Positions 27,063-36,769 of a stretch of DNA of 64,000 bases are shown piece after piece. The stretch covers positions 496,001 to 560,000 of the forward strand of contig NZ_JAAKGO010000001.1 in the NCBI RefSeq assembly GCF_011043525.1. The letters run 5' to 3'. Numbering within the stretch: the stretch's first letter is position 1; every line of letters begins with the position of its first letter. This DNA comes from Sphingobacterium sp. SGG-5 (GTDB lineage Bacteria > Bacteroidota > Bacteroidia > Sphingobacteriales > Sphingobacteriaceae). The position numbers and the translations under genes were made by a program. The notes under the pieces were generated by a model that did no database searches, was not told the DNA's origin, and worked only from the letters and a program-made list of their open reading frames with translations.

Positions 27063-28805
27063 ATGAAAACTTACTTTCTACTCTTATTTTTATTACCACT
27101 CAGCATATCCTTTGCGCAGGTGCGTGAATTGCCTGATCCCAAAGTAGCGGCGTCTGACATCAATACGAGGAAATCAGCACATGCTTTTACATTTATAGAA
27201 ACAGAGTTTAGCCTATCGAAATATATACCACCGACAAAGGCACAGATCCAACAGACTTGGACAGGCTCCGGCTGGAAAAACGAAACTATTCATACACAAC
27301 TTGCTTTTGCACCCAACTTGCAGGCCAATACAGCAGGATCCGTTCAATTGACGGTCACGCCGTTACGATCCGGCAAAAATCAAATCGCTGCAGATCACAT
27401 CAAATTTACGCCGATTACTTTTGTCATGACAGATCATCCCGGTGACTTGAAAAGAGGATGCGGGATAAAGGAAGTGTTGGACTCCTTTTTAGTAGCAGAC
27501 CGTATCGAAACTGTTGCTTCCTTTGCATATTCAGCAGGCGAAACACGTCCACTGTGGTTAAGCATACATATTCCAGAACAGGCTGCTGCAGGTACGTACC
27601 GAGGGGAGGTCATAGCGGAATATAGCAGCGGCAAAACCAAACAGGTATACACACTCCCGTATACCGTAACCGTCAACGAACATACACTGCCAAATCCCAA
27701 GGATTGGCATTTTCATCTGGATCTTTGGCAAAATCCATATTCCTCAGCGAGATACTATAATCTTACACCATTTTCCGATGAACATCTGGCCGCTATAAGA
27801 CCACATTACGAGAGACTGGCAAATGCGGGTCAAAAAACGATTACGACCACGTTAATATATGACCCCTGGAACAGCCAAACGTACGATGTATATGACAGCA
27901 TGATAAAATGGGTCAAAACGACGGATGGTGACTGGAAATTTGATTACGCGGACTTTGACAAATGGGTCAGGTATATGCATGATCTGGGTATTCAAAAGTT
28001 CATCAACTGTTACAGCATGATCCCTTGGAATCTGTCTTTCTATTATTATGATGAAGCTTCGGGAAAAACACAGGTATTCAAGGCAAAACCCGGAACACCG
28101 GAGTACGAAGCACATTGGCTACCGTTCTTGAAAGATTTTGCCCGACACTTGAAGAAAAACGGGTGGTTTGACAAAACAACCATTGCCATGGACGAACGCC
28201 CGATGGAAGCGATGCTGGCCGCCATTAAAGTCATCAAAAAAGCGGACAAAGATTTTAATATATCGTTAGCAGGGACTTATCATGATGAATTAGCATTAGA
28301 GCTCGTGGACTATTGTATTACGTTGCATGAAGACATGCCGGAAACGGTATTAGAACAACGGAAAGCCAAGGGGTATACGACAACAATGTACACCTGTTGC
28401 ACCGAAATTTTCCCCAATACGTTTACAAATTCCGGTTACAGCGAAGCGGTGTGGCTGGGCTGGAATACGGTAGAAAGAGACTTTGACGGGTATCTACGCT
28501 GGGCTTACGATTGCTGGAATGCCTACCCAAATCAAGACACACGATTTGGAAAATGGCTCGGTGGTGATACTTATCTGGTATATCCCAATAACACCTCGAG
28601 CATCCGTTTTGAAAAGCTACGAGAAGGTATACAAGATGTGGAAAAGATCCGCATTATCCGCCAAGAACTTACAGCACAAGGCCGGACGGCGGAGCTCCAC
28701 ACGCTTAACCAACATATCCAGCAGTTCAGTAACAAAAATATTAACCGGAAATCCATTCCGAAGCATGTTAAAAGCGCAAAAAAATTCCTAAATTCACTGC
28801 GATAA
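27063..28805 (+). CDS. Secreted GH123-like (DUF4091) glycoside hydrolase
   Basis: A 580-residue exported protein with signal peptide ending SFAQ. A beta-sandwich N-terminal region (about 30-225) precedes a TIM-barrel DUF4091 / GH123 catalytic domain (about 230-520). GH123 enzymes are N-acetyl-beta-galactosaminidases using substrate-assisted catalysis by an Asp-Glu pair; D377-E378 in TIAMDERPME is the probable pair. The LGWNTVERDFDGYLRWAYDCW segment is typical of DUF4091. It lies outside the SusC/D operon and on the opposite strand. The sugar substrate is not proven. Confidence 0.8.
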   Translation: MKTYFLLLFLLPLSISFAQVRELPDPKVAASDINTRKSAHAFTFIETEFSLSKYIPPTKAQIQQTWTGSGWKNETIHTQLAFAPNLQANTAGSVQLTVTPLRSGKNQIAADHIKFTPITFVMTDHPGDLKRGCGIKEVLDSFLVADRIETVASFAYSAGETRPLWLSIHIPEQAAAGTYRGEVIAEYSSGKTKQVYTLPYTVTVNEHTLPNPKDWHFHLDLWQNPYSSARYYNLTPFSDEHLAAIRPHYERLANAGQKTITTTLIYDPWNSQTYDVYDSMIKWVKTTDGDWKFDYADFDKWVRYMHDLGIQKFINCYSMIPWNLSFYYYDEASGKTQVFKAKPGTPEYEAHWLPFLKDFARHLKKNGWFDKTTIAMDERPMEAMLAAIKVIKKADKDFNISLAGTYHDELALELVDYCITLHEDMPETVLEQRKAKGYTTTMYTCCTEIFPNTFTNSGYSEAVWLGWNTVERDFDGYLRWAYDCWNAYPNQDTRFGKWLGGDTYLVYPNNTSSIRFEKLREGIQDVEKIRIIRQELTAQGRTAELHTLNQHIQQFSNKNINRKSIPKHVKSAKKFLNSLR

Positions 28806-28820
28806 ACAACATAATATAAC

Positions 28821-29663
28821 ATGAAAACAACTTTTTTGTCTATTGTCTCTGCTTTAATTTTTCTAATTGGAATATCGACAGCTGACGCACAAGTAAAACT
28901 ACCGGCAGCAAGTAGCTCCCAGACCGTTACACAGGCCCTGGGAATCAAAAATGTGACGCTAACCTATCAAAGACCGAACGCCAACGGACGGCTCGTGTTC
29001 GGAGGTTTAGTACCTTATGGACAGGTATGGCGCACAGGGGCGAACAATATTCCAAACCTAACTTTTGAAGAGGAAGTGCGTATCGAAGGCCATACCGTGC
29101 CGGCCGGAACATACGGGCTGTTCACCGTGCCGAATAAAAATGAATGGACCATCATTTTAAGCAAAAACCCAAAACAGTGGGGCGCTTATCAGTATAAAGA
29201 AACAGAAGACTTACTACGGTTTAATGTAAAACCGCAAACAGTGACAAAAAAAGTAGAAACTTTTACCATCGGATTTGAAAATGTCACCCCAAAATCTACT
29301 TTGGTTACCTTAGCATGGGAGAACACAAAAGTAGGGTTCAACATTACCGTCGATCAGTCTAAAGAAATATTGGCAAGCATCGATGCAGCCATGCAAGGTG
29401 AAAAGAAACCTTACTTTCAAGCGGCACAATATTACTTCAAGAATGATCTCGACATTCAGAAAGCGGCAGAATGGGTTAAAGCAGCCGATAAAGACAACAA
29501 CTCTGCTCCACATATTAAGTACTGGAAAGCACAGATCCTTGCTAAAGCAGGAGATACTGCCGGAGCAAAGCAAGCTGCTCAGGAAGGTCTTGCCATGGCG
29601 CAAAAATCAAACAATCAGGAGTACGTAAAACTTAATTCTCAGGTTTTAAAAGAGATTAAATAA
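28821..29663 (+). CDS. DUF2911 domain protein, exported
   Basis: A 280-residue exported protein with a signal peptide (MKTTFLSIVSALIFLIGISTADAQ, cut before the AQ end or after DAQ). The DUF2911 beta domain spans about 25-165 and includes TLTYQRPNANGR, VWRTGANN and VPAGTYGLF. The C-terminal 90 residues are TPR-like helices (FQAAQYYFKNDLDIQKAAEW). DUF2911 has no known reaction. It follows the GH123-like gene by 15 bp and may be cotranscribed, but no functional link is established. Confidence 0.85.
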   Translation: MKTTFLSIVSALIFLIGISTADAQVKLPAASSSQTVTQALGIKNVTLTYQRPNANGRLVFGGLVPYGQVWRTGANNIPNLTFEEEVRIEGHTVPAGTYGLFTVPNKNEWTIILSKNPKQWGAYQYKETEDLLRFNVKPQTVTKKVETFTIGFENVTPKSTLVTLAWENTKVGFNITVDQSKEILASIDAAMQGEKKPYFQAAQYYFKNDLDIQKAAEWVKAADKDNNSAPHIKYWKAQILAKAGDTAGAKQAAQEGLAMAQKSNNQEYVKLNSQVLKEIK

Positions 29664-29670
29664 GCAACAG

Positions 29671-29696
29671 TAGAGACATCATTCGTGGTGTCTCTA
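29671..29696. terminator. Bidirectional terminator between DUF2911 and cdaA
   Basis: TAGAGACA (29671-29678) pairs with TGTCTCTA (29689-29696). It lies between two convergent genes, 7 bp after one stop and 9 bp from the other. It probably ends both transcripts. Confidence 0.65.
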
Positions 29697-29705
29697 TATT
29701 ATCTT

Positions 29706-30500
29706 CTACAGCTCCTCTTTCAATATCTTTTCCAATTCCTCGGGACTCAGGTTCATATTCACGTTGCCATCTTTAGCAAAAGAAATTTCACCTGTTTCTT
29801 CCGACACGACCACAGCAATGGCTTCTGACACTTCCGTCACGCCTATCGCTGCCCGGTGGCGTAATCCAAATTGGGGCGGTAGATCTTCACTATCCGATAA
29901 GGGTAATACAGAGCTGGCCGTCATTACCCTAAAATCCACAATAACAGCGGCACCATCGTGTAAGGGGCTATTCTTAAAAAATATACTTTCTAACAGACGT
30001 TTCGATACAGGAGCATCGATGTATTCACCACTCGTCTGATAATACTCTTCATCAAAATACTTGGAAAACACAAGCAACGCCCCGGTACGGGAACGGGACA
30101 TACTCCGGCAAGCTTCAATAATCGGCCGTATCTGCTCGGTGTGATCTTGGTGTGCCGTTTTCTTTGCCCCCAAAAATGTCCAGAAAAACTTCTTTCTTCG
30201 AAGTGAAATATTCTTTCCGATATGAAGAAGAAAGCGCCGTATCTCCTGTTGGAAGACTACAATCAGCGCAATGGATCCCACTGAAATAAAGCCACCGAAT
30301 ATCTCCGTGAGAAGCCGCATTTCGAGCTGTTTCACGATGAGGTAAATCCCGTAAAACAACGCTACTCCTATAAGGATATTAACCGCTATTGTTCCTTTGA
30401 TTAAACTATACACATAATAAATGATGACAGCGACCAAAAAGACATCGATGATATCCAGTAGACGAAATCCTTGCAGAAGATCAAAGTTTAATCCTTCCAT
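29706..30500 (-). CDS. cdaA: Diadenylate cyclase CdaA
   Basis: A 264-residue membrane enzyme that makes cyclic di-AMP from two ATP. Three N-terminal transmembrane helices (about 15-80) precede the DisA_N catalytic domain (about 100-260). The two ATP-binding motifs are present: [10 protein letters not shown] (DGA) and [11 protein letters not shown] (RHR). This is the main diadenylate cyclase class in Bacteroidota. It is transcribed divergently from pdxJ, with 71 bp between starts. Cyclic di-AMP controls osmolyte balance and cell-envelope homeostasis. Confidence 0.95.
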   Translation of the reverse strand: MEGLNFDLLQGFRLLDIIDVFLVAVIIYYVYSLIKGTIAVNILIGVALFYGIYLIVKQLEMRLLTEIFGGFISVGSIALIVVFQQEIRRFLLHIGKNISLRRKKFFWTFLGAKKTAHQDHTEQIRPIIEACRSMSRSRTGALLVFSKYFDEEYYQTSGEYIDAPVSKRLLESIFFKNSPLHDGAAVIVDFRVMTASSVLPLSDSEDLPPQFGLRHRAAIGVTEVSEAIAVVVSEETGEISFAKDGNVNMNLSPEELEKILKEEL

Positions 30501-30524
30501 ATGCTATGCAATTTAGGATTTTTT

Positions 30525-30551
30525 TTGTGTTTCCCAAATTCCGTACCTTTG
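30525..30551 (+). promoter_or_regulatory. Promoter for pdxJ
   Basis: The -7 box TACCTTTG (30544-30551) matches TAnnTTTG. A TTG at 30525-30527 lies 16 bp upstream, slightly short for a -33 box. Transcription should start near 30558, excluding the ATG at 30506 as the pdxJ start. Confidence 0.5.
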
Positions 30552-30571
30552 TTGTATTCAATGTAGACGAC

Positions 30572-31291
30572 ATGACAAAACTTTCTGTTAATATCAATAA
30601 GATTGCTACGCTGCGCAATTCCCGTGGCGGAAATGTGCCGAATGTACTCACTACAGCGCTCGCTTGCGAACGTTTCGGCGCACAGGGTATCACCGTCCAT
30701 CCCAGACCGGATGAAAGGCACATCCGTTATCAGGATGTATACGATCTAAAAGCGAATATTGTTACGGAGTTTAATATTGAAGGAAACTGTCAGGAACACA
30801 AATTTGTAGACCTCGTGCTTGCAAACCAACCCACACAGGTTACCCTAGTGCCGGATGCATTAGGACAGATTACATCCAATCATGGGTGGGATACGTTGAA
30901 ACATCAGGATTATCTCAAAGAAATGGTCAAAATATTTAAGGACCAAGGTATCCGGGTATCTATATTTGTCGACCCCGAGGAAGATATGGTGGAAGGAGCT
31001 GCAGAAACCGGAACAGACCGGATCGAGCTCTACACCGAAGCCTATGCAGCCGACTACGGCTATGACAAAGAAAAAGCTATCGAACCGTATTTTAAAGCAG
31101 CTGTTAAAGCCCGTGAAGTGGGTTTAGGATTAAATGCAGGACATGATCTTGACTTGAATAACCTTGCCTACTTTAATCAGCATATCCCTGACCTGCTTGA
31201 GGTAAGTATTGGTCATGCGCTGATAGCTGATGCGTTATACCTCGGGTTAGAGGAAACGATTAAAAGGTATTTAGCAGCGTTGAAGGTTTAG
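30572..31291 (+). CDS. pdxJ: Pyridoxine 5'-phosphate synthase
   Basis: A 239-residue cytosolic TIM-barrel enzyme that condenses 1-deoxyxylulose 5-phosphate with 3-amino-2-oxopropyl phosphate to pyridoxine 5'-phosphate. The start at 30572 gives [18 protein letters not shown], the family N-terminus; the longer in-frame ATG at 30506 lies upstream of the predicted transcription start. Visible signatures are [22 protein letters not shown] and [14 protein letters not shown]. The gene stands alone, ahead of a gene-free stretch of about 510 bp. Confidence 0.97.
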   Translation: MTKLSVNINKIATLRNSRGGNVPNVLTTALACERFGAQGITVHPRPDERHIRYQDVYDLKANIVTEFNIEGNCQEHKFVDLVLANQPTQVTLVPDALGQITSNHGWDTLKHQDYLKEMVKIFKDQGIRVSIFVDPEEDMVEGAAETGTDRIELYTEAYAADYGYDKEKAIEPYFKAAVKAREVGLGLNAGHDLDLNNLAYFNQHIPDLLEVSIGHALIADALYLGLEETIKRYLAALKV

Positions 31292-31801
31292 TTATAGATT
31301 TTATCTTACTTTTTCCTCTTTCTTTACTATCGCTCGAGCCGCGAAGGGGCTTTTTGTACTTTTTGACCGCAAAAAGTACCCAAAACTCGTCGCTGTACCG
31401 GCTCGCTACATCGTCTCTTCCTTCCTACCATCCGCGACCCGCTGAGGCGACATTTTTAGTGCTTGTACGGGTTCTGCTTTTTTTCTCAAATCCTGCCTAC
31501 CGCAGGCAGGCTAACATCTGACGTCTCACGTCTCAATACACAGATCTAAATAATATCGACTAAAACCTGACCGTTGCGCACATCCAAGGACGTTTCCGTA
31601 AACAAACGGCATAGGATGCTGTAGCGTAAAAAATAGAAGAAGTCCGATAAGAATGGATTTAAGAAGTGCAGCGAAGCGGAACGGCTCAAATACATTCCGG
31701 ATTTCGAGCTATTTTTAGCGTAACAGTATCCAAGCCTTGACTTTTTTGCTTCGTTTTTTTGTCAAGAAAAAAATGAAGGGCCCTCCCGGCCCAAGGGAAC
31801 A
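31292..31801. repeat. Gene-free mosaic of hairpin repeats
   Basis: No gene is seen in these 510 bp. They hold a perfect 10-bp hairpin GTACTTTTTG/CAAAAAGTAC (31356-31379), a 7-bp GC-rich hairpin CCTGCCT/AGGCAGG near 31494-31512, a tandem ACGTCTC motif (about 31520-31535), and a CTTGAC/GTCAAG repeat with long T and A runs (about 31735-31770). These match the style of dispersed intergenic repeats in Sphingobacteriaceae. A low-complexity mid-section (31540-31730) shows nothing I can name. Confidence 0.55.
31766..31792 (-). terminator. Probable terminator of the par-lepB operon
   Basis: On the minus strand, GGGCC (31788-31792 side) and GGCCC form a 5-bp GC stem followed by TTCATTTTTTTC. It follows the lepB stop codon by about 10 bp. 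Confidence 0.45.
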
Positions 31802-33313
31802 TTAATTAATCCCCTTAAAGATCCTGTTCCAACGGATTTTAGTCAGGAAGCTACCATCTTTATCCCAGCTCATCCAGGTAAATAACGCTTTACCGACGAT
31901 GTGATCCTCTGGCACGAAGCCCCAATTGCGAGAATCTAAAGAGTTATGTCTGTTATCTCCCATCATCCAATAATAATTCATTTTAAATGTATAGGAGTCT
32001 GCCTTTTGGTTGTTAATGAAAATTTCATCCCCACGTTTTTCTAAAGTATTACCTTCATATACCGTTATCGCACGGGCATATACAGGTAACGTCGTGCTAT
32101 CCAACGCTACAGTCCACCCTTTTGCCGGTACCGTCATTGGTCCGAAATTATCAAAATTCCAAGCAAAATCCTTATGATGCGGATACGTGTCGCCGCGTAC
32201 CTCATCTGCCTGCTGCACGATTTCTACCACTTGCTTCACATTCGACCAGCTCTTCACCAAAGCTGCTTCTTCAGCGGTGATATATAAAACGTATATGCCA
32301 TTTGCCGGGTCGGTGGACATGCTATCCATCTCGAAGCGGTATTTTTTAAAGATATCGGTCGATAAACCATAAGGATCGGTATACACAATATAAGAAGCCT
32401 GCATTTCCGGCGGAACAAAACCAGGTTGTCCGTTCACGATGAGCTTGGCTCCCTCCATCTGAATGACATCTCCCGGAATGCCTACACAGCGTTTAATGTA
32501 ATTTTCACGTTTATCAACAGGTCGTGTGATGACCGTAAACTGCGCATGCACTGCTTCCTTCCCCAATCCCCGCACATAGTCATAATAGGTAATCGCTTCG
32601 TTCTCTTTCACAACCGTGTCTCCAGCAGGGAAATTGAAAACGACGACATCATTACGTTTAATTTCCTGGAAACCGGGCAAACGCTTATAAGGAAGCTGAA
32701 TAAGCTCCGAGTAGGCTTTCCCTCCGGTAACAGGCATCGTATGGTGTGCGAAAGGAAAAGCTAATGGAGTATTCGGGATCCGCGGACCATAATTCAGCTT
32801 ACTCACAAACAGAAAATCGCCCACAAGCAACGTTCTTTCCATCGAGCCGGTCGGAATCATATACGCCTCGAGAATAAAGCCGCGTATCAATGATGCAGCC
32901 ACTGTAGCAAAAATAATAGCATCGGCCCATTCCCGGGCTACAGATTTTTTATAAGGGTACTTCTTCTTGAATTCCTCTGAATTTGTCTGGCCTAAGTATT
33001 TTACGTTGGGATCTCTCCCCCACATCGGTAGAACAACGAAAGGAAACACGACGGCAGCGGCATTTTCCCAAAACCGACGCTTACCAAAGGCTTTGACAAA
33101 GTCCAGATAAAAGCCGTAGAAAATAAAAATATTAACAATCGGAACGAACAACCACACAATCCACCACGTCGGGCGTCCCACCAACTGCGCCATTACATAT
33201 TCCCTGTAAAATGGGACGATTGCCTCCCACCCCTGCTTACCTGCTTTCCGAAAAAGCAGCCAGAGACCATATAACGATACGACTGTTAAAACTCCAAAAA
33301 TAATATACCACAT
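31802..33313 (-). CDS. lepB: Signal peptidase I
   Basis: A 503-residue inner-membrane serine protease that removes signal peptides. The catalytic dyad is S157 in PTGSMERTL and K274 in [11 protein letters not shown]. The later box [18 protein letters not shown] is intact. It is much longer than the 324-residue E. coli enzyme: an N-terminal DUF5684-like block of transmembrane helices (about 1-100) and an insertion between the catalytic boxes are typical of the Bacteroidota form. It is the last gene of the par-dapB cluster, 23 bp after dapB. Confidence 0.95.
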   Translation of the reverse strand: MWYIIFGVLTVVSLYGLWLLFRKAGKQGWEAIVPFYREYVMAQLVGRPTWWIVWLFVPIVNIFIFYGFYLDFVKAFGKRRFWENAAAVVFPFVVLPMWGRDPNVKYLGQTNSEEFKKKYPYKKSVAREWADAIIFATVAASLIRGFILEAYMIPTGSMERTLLVGDFLFVSKLNYGPRIPNTPLAFPFAHHTMPVTGGKAYSELIQLPYKRLPGFQEIKRNDVVVFNFPAGDTVVKENEAITYYDYVRGLGKEAVHAQFTVITRPVDKRENYIKRCVGIPGDVIQMEGAKLIVNGQPGFVPPEMQASYIVYTDPYGLSTDIFKKYRFEMDSMSTDPANGIYVLYITAEEAALVKSWSNVKQVVEIVQQADEVRGDTYPHHKDFAWNFDNFGPMTVPAKGWTVALDSTTLPVYARAITVYEGNTLEKRGDEIFINNQKADSYTFKMNYYWMMGDNRHNSLDSRNWGFVPEDHIVGKALFTWMSWDKDGSFLTKIRWNRIFKGIN

Positions 33314-33336
33314 GGATTAAAAATAAAAAGTCAAAA

Positions 33337-34074
33337 TTAAAAATCAAAAATATCGGTAACCTGATAAAATCCCTTTTTCCCCTGTAACCATTCCGCTGCG
33401 ACTACTGCTCCCAGAGCAAATCCGTCTCTATTGTGGGCGGTATGCTTAAATTCGATCTGATCAACTTCTGAGCTATATAATACCGTATGTGTCCCCGGAA
33501 CCTCCTCAATCCGTAAGCTCTCAATCAACAATTCATCGGGCTTAGCGATAACTTCTTCGCCACTCCCCACGAGTTCGTTTACCCAAGAAGACTTCGAGCT
33601 GTTATTTTCCAGGATGCCCTCAGCAATAGTAATTGCTGTCCCGCTTGGCGAATCCAATTTATGAATATGGTGGATCTCTTCAACCTGCACATCATATTGT
33701 TTATAGGGGGCAATGGCTTTGGCCAACATCCGGTTGATATGGAAAAAGATATTCACACCAATACTAAAATTGGATCCGTACAAGAGTGACCGACCATTTC
33801 GCTGGCATGTTTCTTTGATCCCCTCCAGATGTTCATACCAACCCGTTGTTCCTACGACAAGCGGAAGATCCGCTTCAAAGCAAAGATTGATATTCTCCAA
33901 CGCCGCATGAGGCGTACTGAAATCTATGGCAACGTCTGCACCCGCCAGATCCTCTGCGGTTATTTCGGAGCGATTATGTTCATCCACAATAAGGACCACT
34001 TCATGGCCGCGTTTGACAGCAAATTTTTCAATCAACTGCCCCATTTTACCATATCCAAGTAAGACTACGTTCAT
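33337..34074 (-). CDS. dapB: 4-hydroxy-tetrahydrodipicolinate reductase
   Basis: A 245-residue cytosolic enzyme of the lysine and diaminopimelate pathway, reducing hydroxy-tetrahydrodipicolinate with NAD(P)H. The nucleotide motif is LLGYGKMGQLIE, and the substrate-binding signature is EIHHIHKLDSPSGTA. The length is typical for Bacteroidota. It lies between DUF5683 and lepB on one strand with short gaps, the standard order in this group. Confidence 0.96.
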   Translation of the reverse strand: MNVVLLGYGKMGQLIEKFAVKRGHEVVLIVDEHNRSEITAEDLAGADVAIDFSTPHAALENINLCFEADLPLVVGTTGWYEHLEGIKETCQRNGRSLLYGSNFSIGVNIFFHINRMLAKAIAPYKQYDVQVEEIHHIHKLDSPSGTAITIAEGILENNSSKSSWVNELVGSGEEVIAKPDELLIESLRIEEVPGTHTVLYSSEVDQIEFKHTAHNRDGFALGAVVAAEWLQGKKGFYQVTDIFDF

Positions 34075-34103
34075 AAATTGTTATTCTTGTTTACAAGGGT
34101 TAT

Positions 34104-34844
34104 TTATTTTATATTCATGGTTAACCTGATCCCTGGAATAAACTGCCTTCCCAACGGTGCTGCAAACCCCAGTTGGTTGGTCATGGGCAACATCGTAGGT
34201 GCCATTTTCAGTGCCAGATCGTCTCCTATATCATATCTAAATTTTAAAATAGAGGTCGTATATGCCTCTACAACATTCAGCCCCCACCATCCGATGGTGG
34301 CCAGAATAGTAAGATCCCGGTTACGACGCCCATAATCTTTCTGTCGTATCAGATAATCCAATTGTTGGATACGTGCAAGATCCGGATCGTTGACGGCTCC
34401 ATTATTATTAATACGGTATGCAGCCTCATCGCCAAACTTTTTATAATACCACTGCCAGTAATCAAAGATGATCACAGCACTCACGAAGCCCCCATAAATC
34501 ACAGGAACCTTAATCCACCACAGACCACCATTGGTGTACTGCCCCCATCCGGGCAGAATAAGAGACCTTTTCCAGGCTATCCTCGAAAGCTCTTCTATCG
34601 CAAGCCGTGTCGAATCTTTCAGGATATCTTTGTAATAATATTTTTCCCGCTCTTTTTCTGCCTTTAATCGTGCTCTCCGTTCCTTCCGGGTTTCTTTTTT
34701 GACCGTATCCTGAGCATTCACAAGCGTATCCATCGCCATATCTACCTTAGAAGTATCCAACTGAGGTGGAATAGAATCCTGCTCTTGCCCTATCGCGTAA
34801 AAAAAGCTACAACAAATAAGCAGAAAAATAAATACGTTTTTCAT
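34104..34844 (-). CDS. DUF5683 domain membrane protein
   Basis: A 246-residue protein beginning at the ATG at 34842-34844, whose A is the last base of the parB stop codon (TAATG overlap). A TTG start two codons upstream is less likely. The signal peptide (ending YAIGQ) is followed by an acidic/basic charged region (about 40-85), then the DUF5683 domain with AWKRSLILPGWGQYTNGG and transmembrane helices. The function is unknown. Coupling to parB by overlap suggests translation together. Its fixed place between parB and dapB in Bacteroidota hints at envelope or cell-cycle work. Confidence 0.85.
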   Translation of the reverse strand: MKNVFIFLLICCSFFYAIGQEQDSIPPQLDTSKVDMAMDTLVNAQDTVKKETRKERRARLKAEKEREKYYYKDILKDSTRLAIEELSRIAWKRSLILPGWGQYTNGGLWWIKVPVIYGGFVSAVIIFDYWQWYYKKFGDEAAYRINNNGAVNDPDLARIQQLDYLIRQKDYGRRNRDLTILATIGWWGLNVVEAYTTSILKFRYDIGDDLALKMAPTMLPMTNQLGFAAPLGRQFIPGIRLTMNIK

Positions 34845-35767
34845 TACCAATCGAGTAGCTCTAAAATACGGCTCAGATCGTCTTCCGAATCAAAAGGTAT
34901 TTCAATGGCTCCCTTACCCCGGCTATTTTTCATATTCAACCGCACGCGCGTAGAGAATTTGGACGCCAGATCATCTTCTATCTTTTGGTACTGGAAATCC
35001 AGTTGTTTACCCACATTTTGATTTTTCTTGGGTTTGGTCTGCTGTTGAATGTTGCGGACCAAAATCTCCGCCATACGTACAGAAAGCCCCTTGTCGATAA
35101 TTTCCTGAAAAACGTACAGTTGCTTATCAATTTCGCCGACATTAATCAATGCCCGTGCATGTCCCATCGAAATCCTCCCGTCACGAATCCCGGCCTGAAT
35201 AACAGGTGGTAGCTTCAGTAGTCGGAGATAATTCGTTACCGTCGACCTATTTTTGCTGACCCGTTCGCCGAGCTCTTCCTGTTTGAGATTACACTCCTCA
35301 ATCATCCGCTGAAAGCTCAATGCCACCTCAATAGCATTCAGGTTTTCACGCTGAATATTTTCGATAAGTGCCATCTCCAGCATCTGTTGATCGTTGGCGG
35401 TGCGAACGTAGGCCGGTATCTCCGTGATGTTGGCCAGCTTAGAGGCCCGCAGACGGCGTTCACCGCTGATAAGCTGATATTGATTTTTTCCAACCTGCCG
35501 TACGGTTATGGGCTGTATGAGCCCTTGTAGCTGGATGGATTTCGCCAATTCCGATAGCGCTTCTTCATCAAAGTCAGCCCGTGGTTGAAATGGATTTACC
35601 GCAACATGGTCAATCTTTATAAAGTTTATACTACCTACCGCCGATGTCCCCGCAGGTTCTGATCCTCCTTTTTGTGCAACATCTGCTTTAGCGGGCATTT
35701 TCAGGTCATCTTGCAGCAAAGCCCCTAACCCTTTTCCCAATCCTGTTTTTCGTTGTAATGCTGCCAT
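34844..35767 (-). CDS. parB: Chromosome-partitioning protein ParB
   Basis: A 307-residue DNA-binding CTP switch that loads at parS sites. The N-terminal tail (1-55) is followed by the ParB/Srx domain with NPFQPRADFDEEALSELA and the CTP-binding GERRLRASKLA. A central HTH region (EELGERVSKNRSTVTNYL) and a C-terminal dimer segment follow. It forms an operon with parA, 3 bp away. No parS-like palindrome was found in this window, so the loading site is elsewhere. Confidence 0.96.
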   Translation of the reverse strand: MAALQRKTGLGKGLGALLQDDLKMPAKADVAQKGGSEPAGTSAVGSINFIKIDHVAVNPFQPRADFDEEALSELAKSIQLQGLIQPITVRQVGKNQYQLISGERRLRASKLANITEIPAYVRTANDQQMLEMALIENIQRENLNAIEVALSFQRMIEECNLKQEELGERVSKNRSTVTNYLRLLKLPPVIQAGIRDGRISMGHARALINVGEIDKQLYVFQEIIDKGLSVRMAEILVRNIQQQTKPKKNQNVGKQLDFQYQKIEDDLASKFSTRVRLNMKNSRGKGAIEIPFDSEDDLSRILELLDW

Positions 35768-35770
35768 ATA

Positions 35771-36568
35771 TTACACTATAGCTTGTTCTTTATTATGTTC
35801 AACTAATCCATTTTTATGCAAGATCTCACGTGCTAAATTCAGGTAATTAATAGCGCCTTTACAGGAAGCATCGTGCATAATAACGGAAATACCAAAGCTC
35901 GGTGCTTCACTCAATCGTGTATTACGTTGAATAATGGTCTCGAACACCAATTCGTTAAAATGGGTGCGGACCTCTTCCACAACCTGATTGGAAAGACGTA
36001 AGCGCACATCATACATCGTCAACAATATACCTTCAATCGCTAAGCTCGGATTGAGACGATTTTGGACAATCTTAATCGTGTTCAACAGCTTACCCAGTCC
36101 TTCCAAGGCAAAATACTCACATTGCACCGGGATAATCACCGAATCAGATGCGGTCAAAGCATTAATGGTGATCAATCCCAAAGAAGGCGAACAGTCAATA
36201 ATGATGAAATCGTAATCTTCTTTAAGTGCATGAAGCATTTTCTTCATCTTATATTCCCGCTCATCGAGATTAATCATCTCAATTTCCGCTCCCACAAGGT
36301 CGATGTGTGCCGGCAATAAATCCAGATGAGGCGTCTCTGTCGATTGAATGGCCTCCTTGGAATCCAAATCATTAATCAAACACTCATACACACTCGATTT
36401 TATCACCCGCGGATCAAAACCGATACCAGAAGTAGAGTTTGCTTGTGGATCGGCATCCACCAACAAGGTCTTGTATTCCAGTACAGCCAAGCTCGCCGCA
36501 AGATTAATCGAAGTTGTTGTCTTCCCCACTCCCCCTTTTTGATTTGCTATCGCAATAATTTTTCCCAT
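35771..36568 (-). CDS. parA: Chromosome-partitioning ATPase ParA (Soj family)
   Basis: A 265-residue deviant-Walker ATPase that drives chromosome-origin segregation with ParB. The deviant Walker A is KGGVGKTTTS (residues 11-20) with the signature lysine before it, and Walker B is DFIIIDCSPSLG. The C-terminal region has the conserved RNTRLSEAPSFG. It lacks the N-terminal HTH of plasmid-type ParA, so it is the chromosomal form. It is the first gene of the cluster. Confidence 0.97.
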   Translation of the reverse strand: MGKIIAIANQKGGVGKTTTSINLAASLAVLEYKTLLVDADPQANSTSGIGFDPRVIKSSVYECLINDLDSKEAIQSTETPHLDLLPAHIDLVGAEIEMINLDEREYKMKKMLHALKEDYDFIIIDCSPSLGLITINALTASDSVIIPVQCEYFALEGLGKLLNTIKIVQNRLNPSLAIEGILLTMYDVRLRLSNQVVEEVRTHFNELVFETIIQRNTRLSEAPSFGISVIMHDASCKGAINYLNLAREILHKNGLVEHNKEQAIV

Positions 36569-36613
36569 GAGATTACGAACCTTTTCTTTCTTTGTTTTAT
36601 TCTAAGCTTGCAC

Positions 36614-36621
36614 CAAATTTA
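36614..36621 (-). promoter_or_regulatory. -7 promoter box for the parAB-DUF5683-dapB-lepB operon
   Basis: Read on the minus strand the sequence is TAAATTTG, a full TAnnTTTG match. It puts the transcription start near 36607, about 39 nt before the parA ATG. A clear -33 TTTG was not seen. Confidence 0.5.
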
Positions 36622-36769
36622 CATTCAGACGATAAACGAAATGCTTAAATGATGTTAAAATTATTAATTTTGAACCCTCTTGAGTCAGAACTCAGGATGC
36701 TAAGATACAAAAAATTGATTTACGATTTGTTAAAGTCGTATATTGATTAAAATAAGTTACAAGTACACA

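Noticed and set aside
30506..30571. Longer pdxJ start at 30506
   Set aside because: It lies upstream of the promoter -7 box at 30544-30551, and the shorter start gives the family N-terminus.
34845..34850. TTG start for the DUF5683 gene
   Set aside because: The ATG overlapping the parB stop is the normal coupled start.
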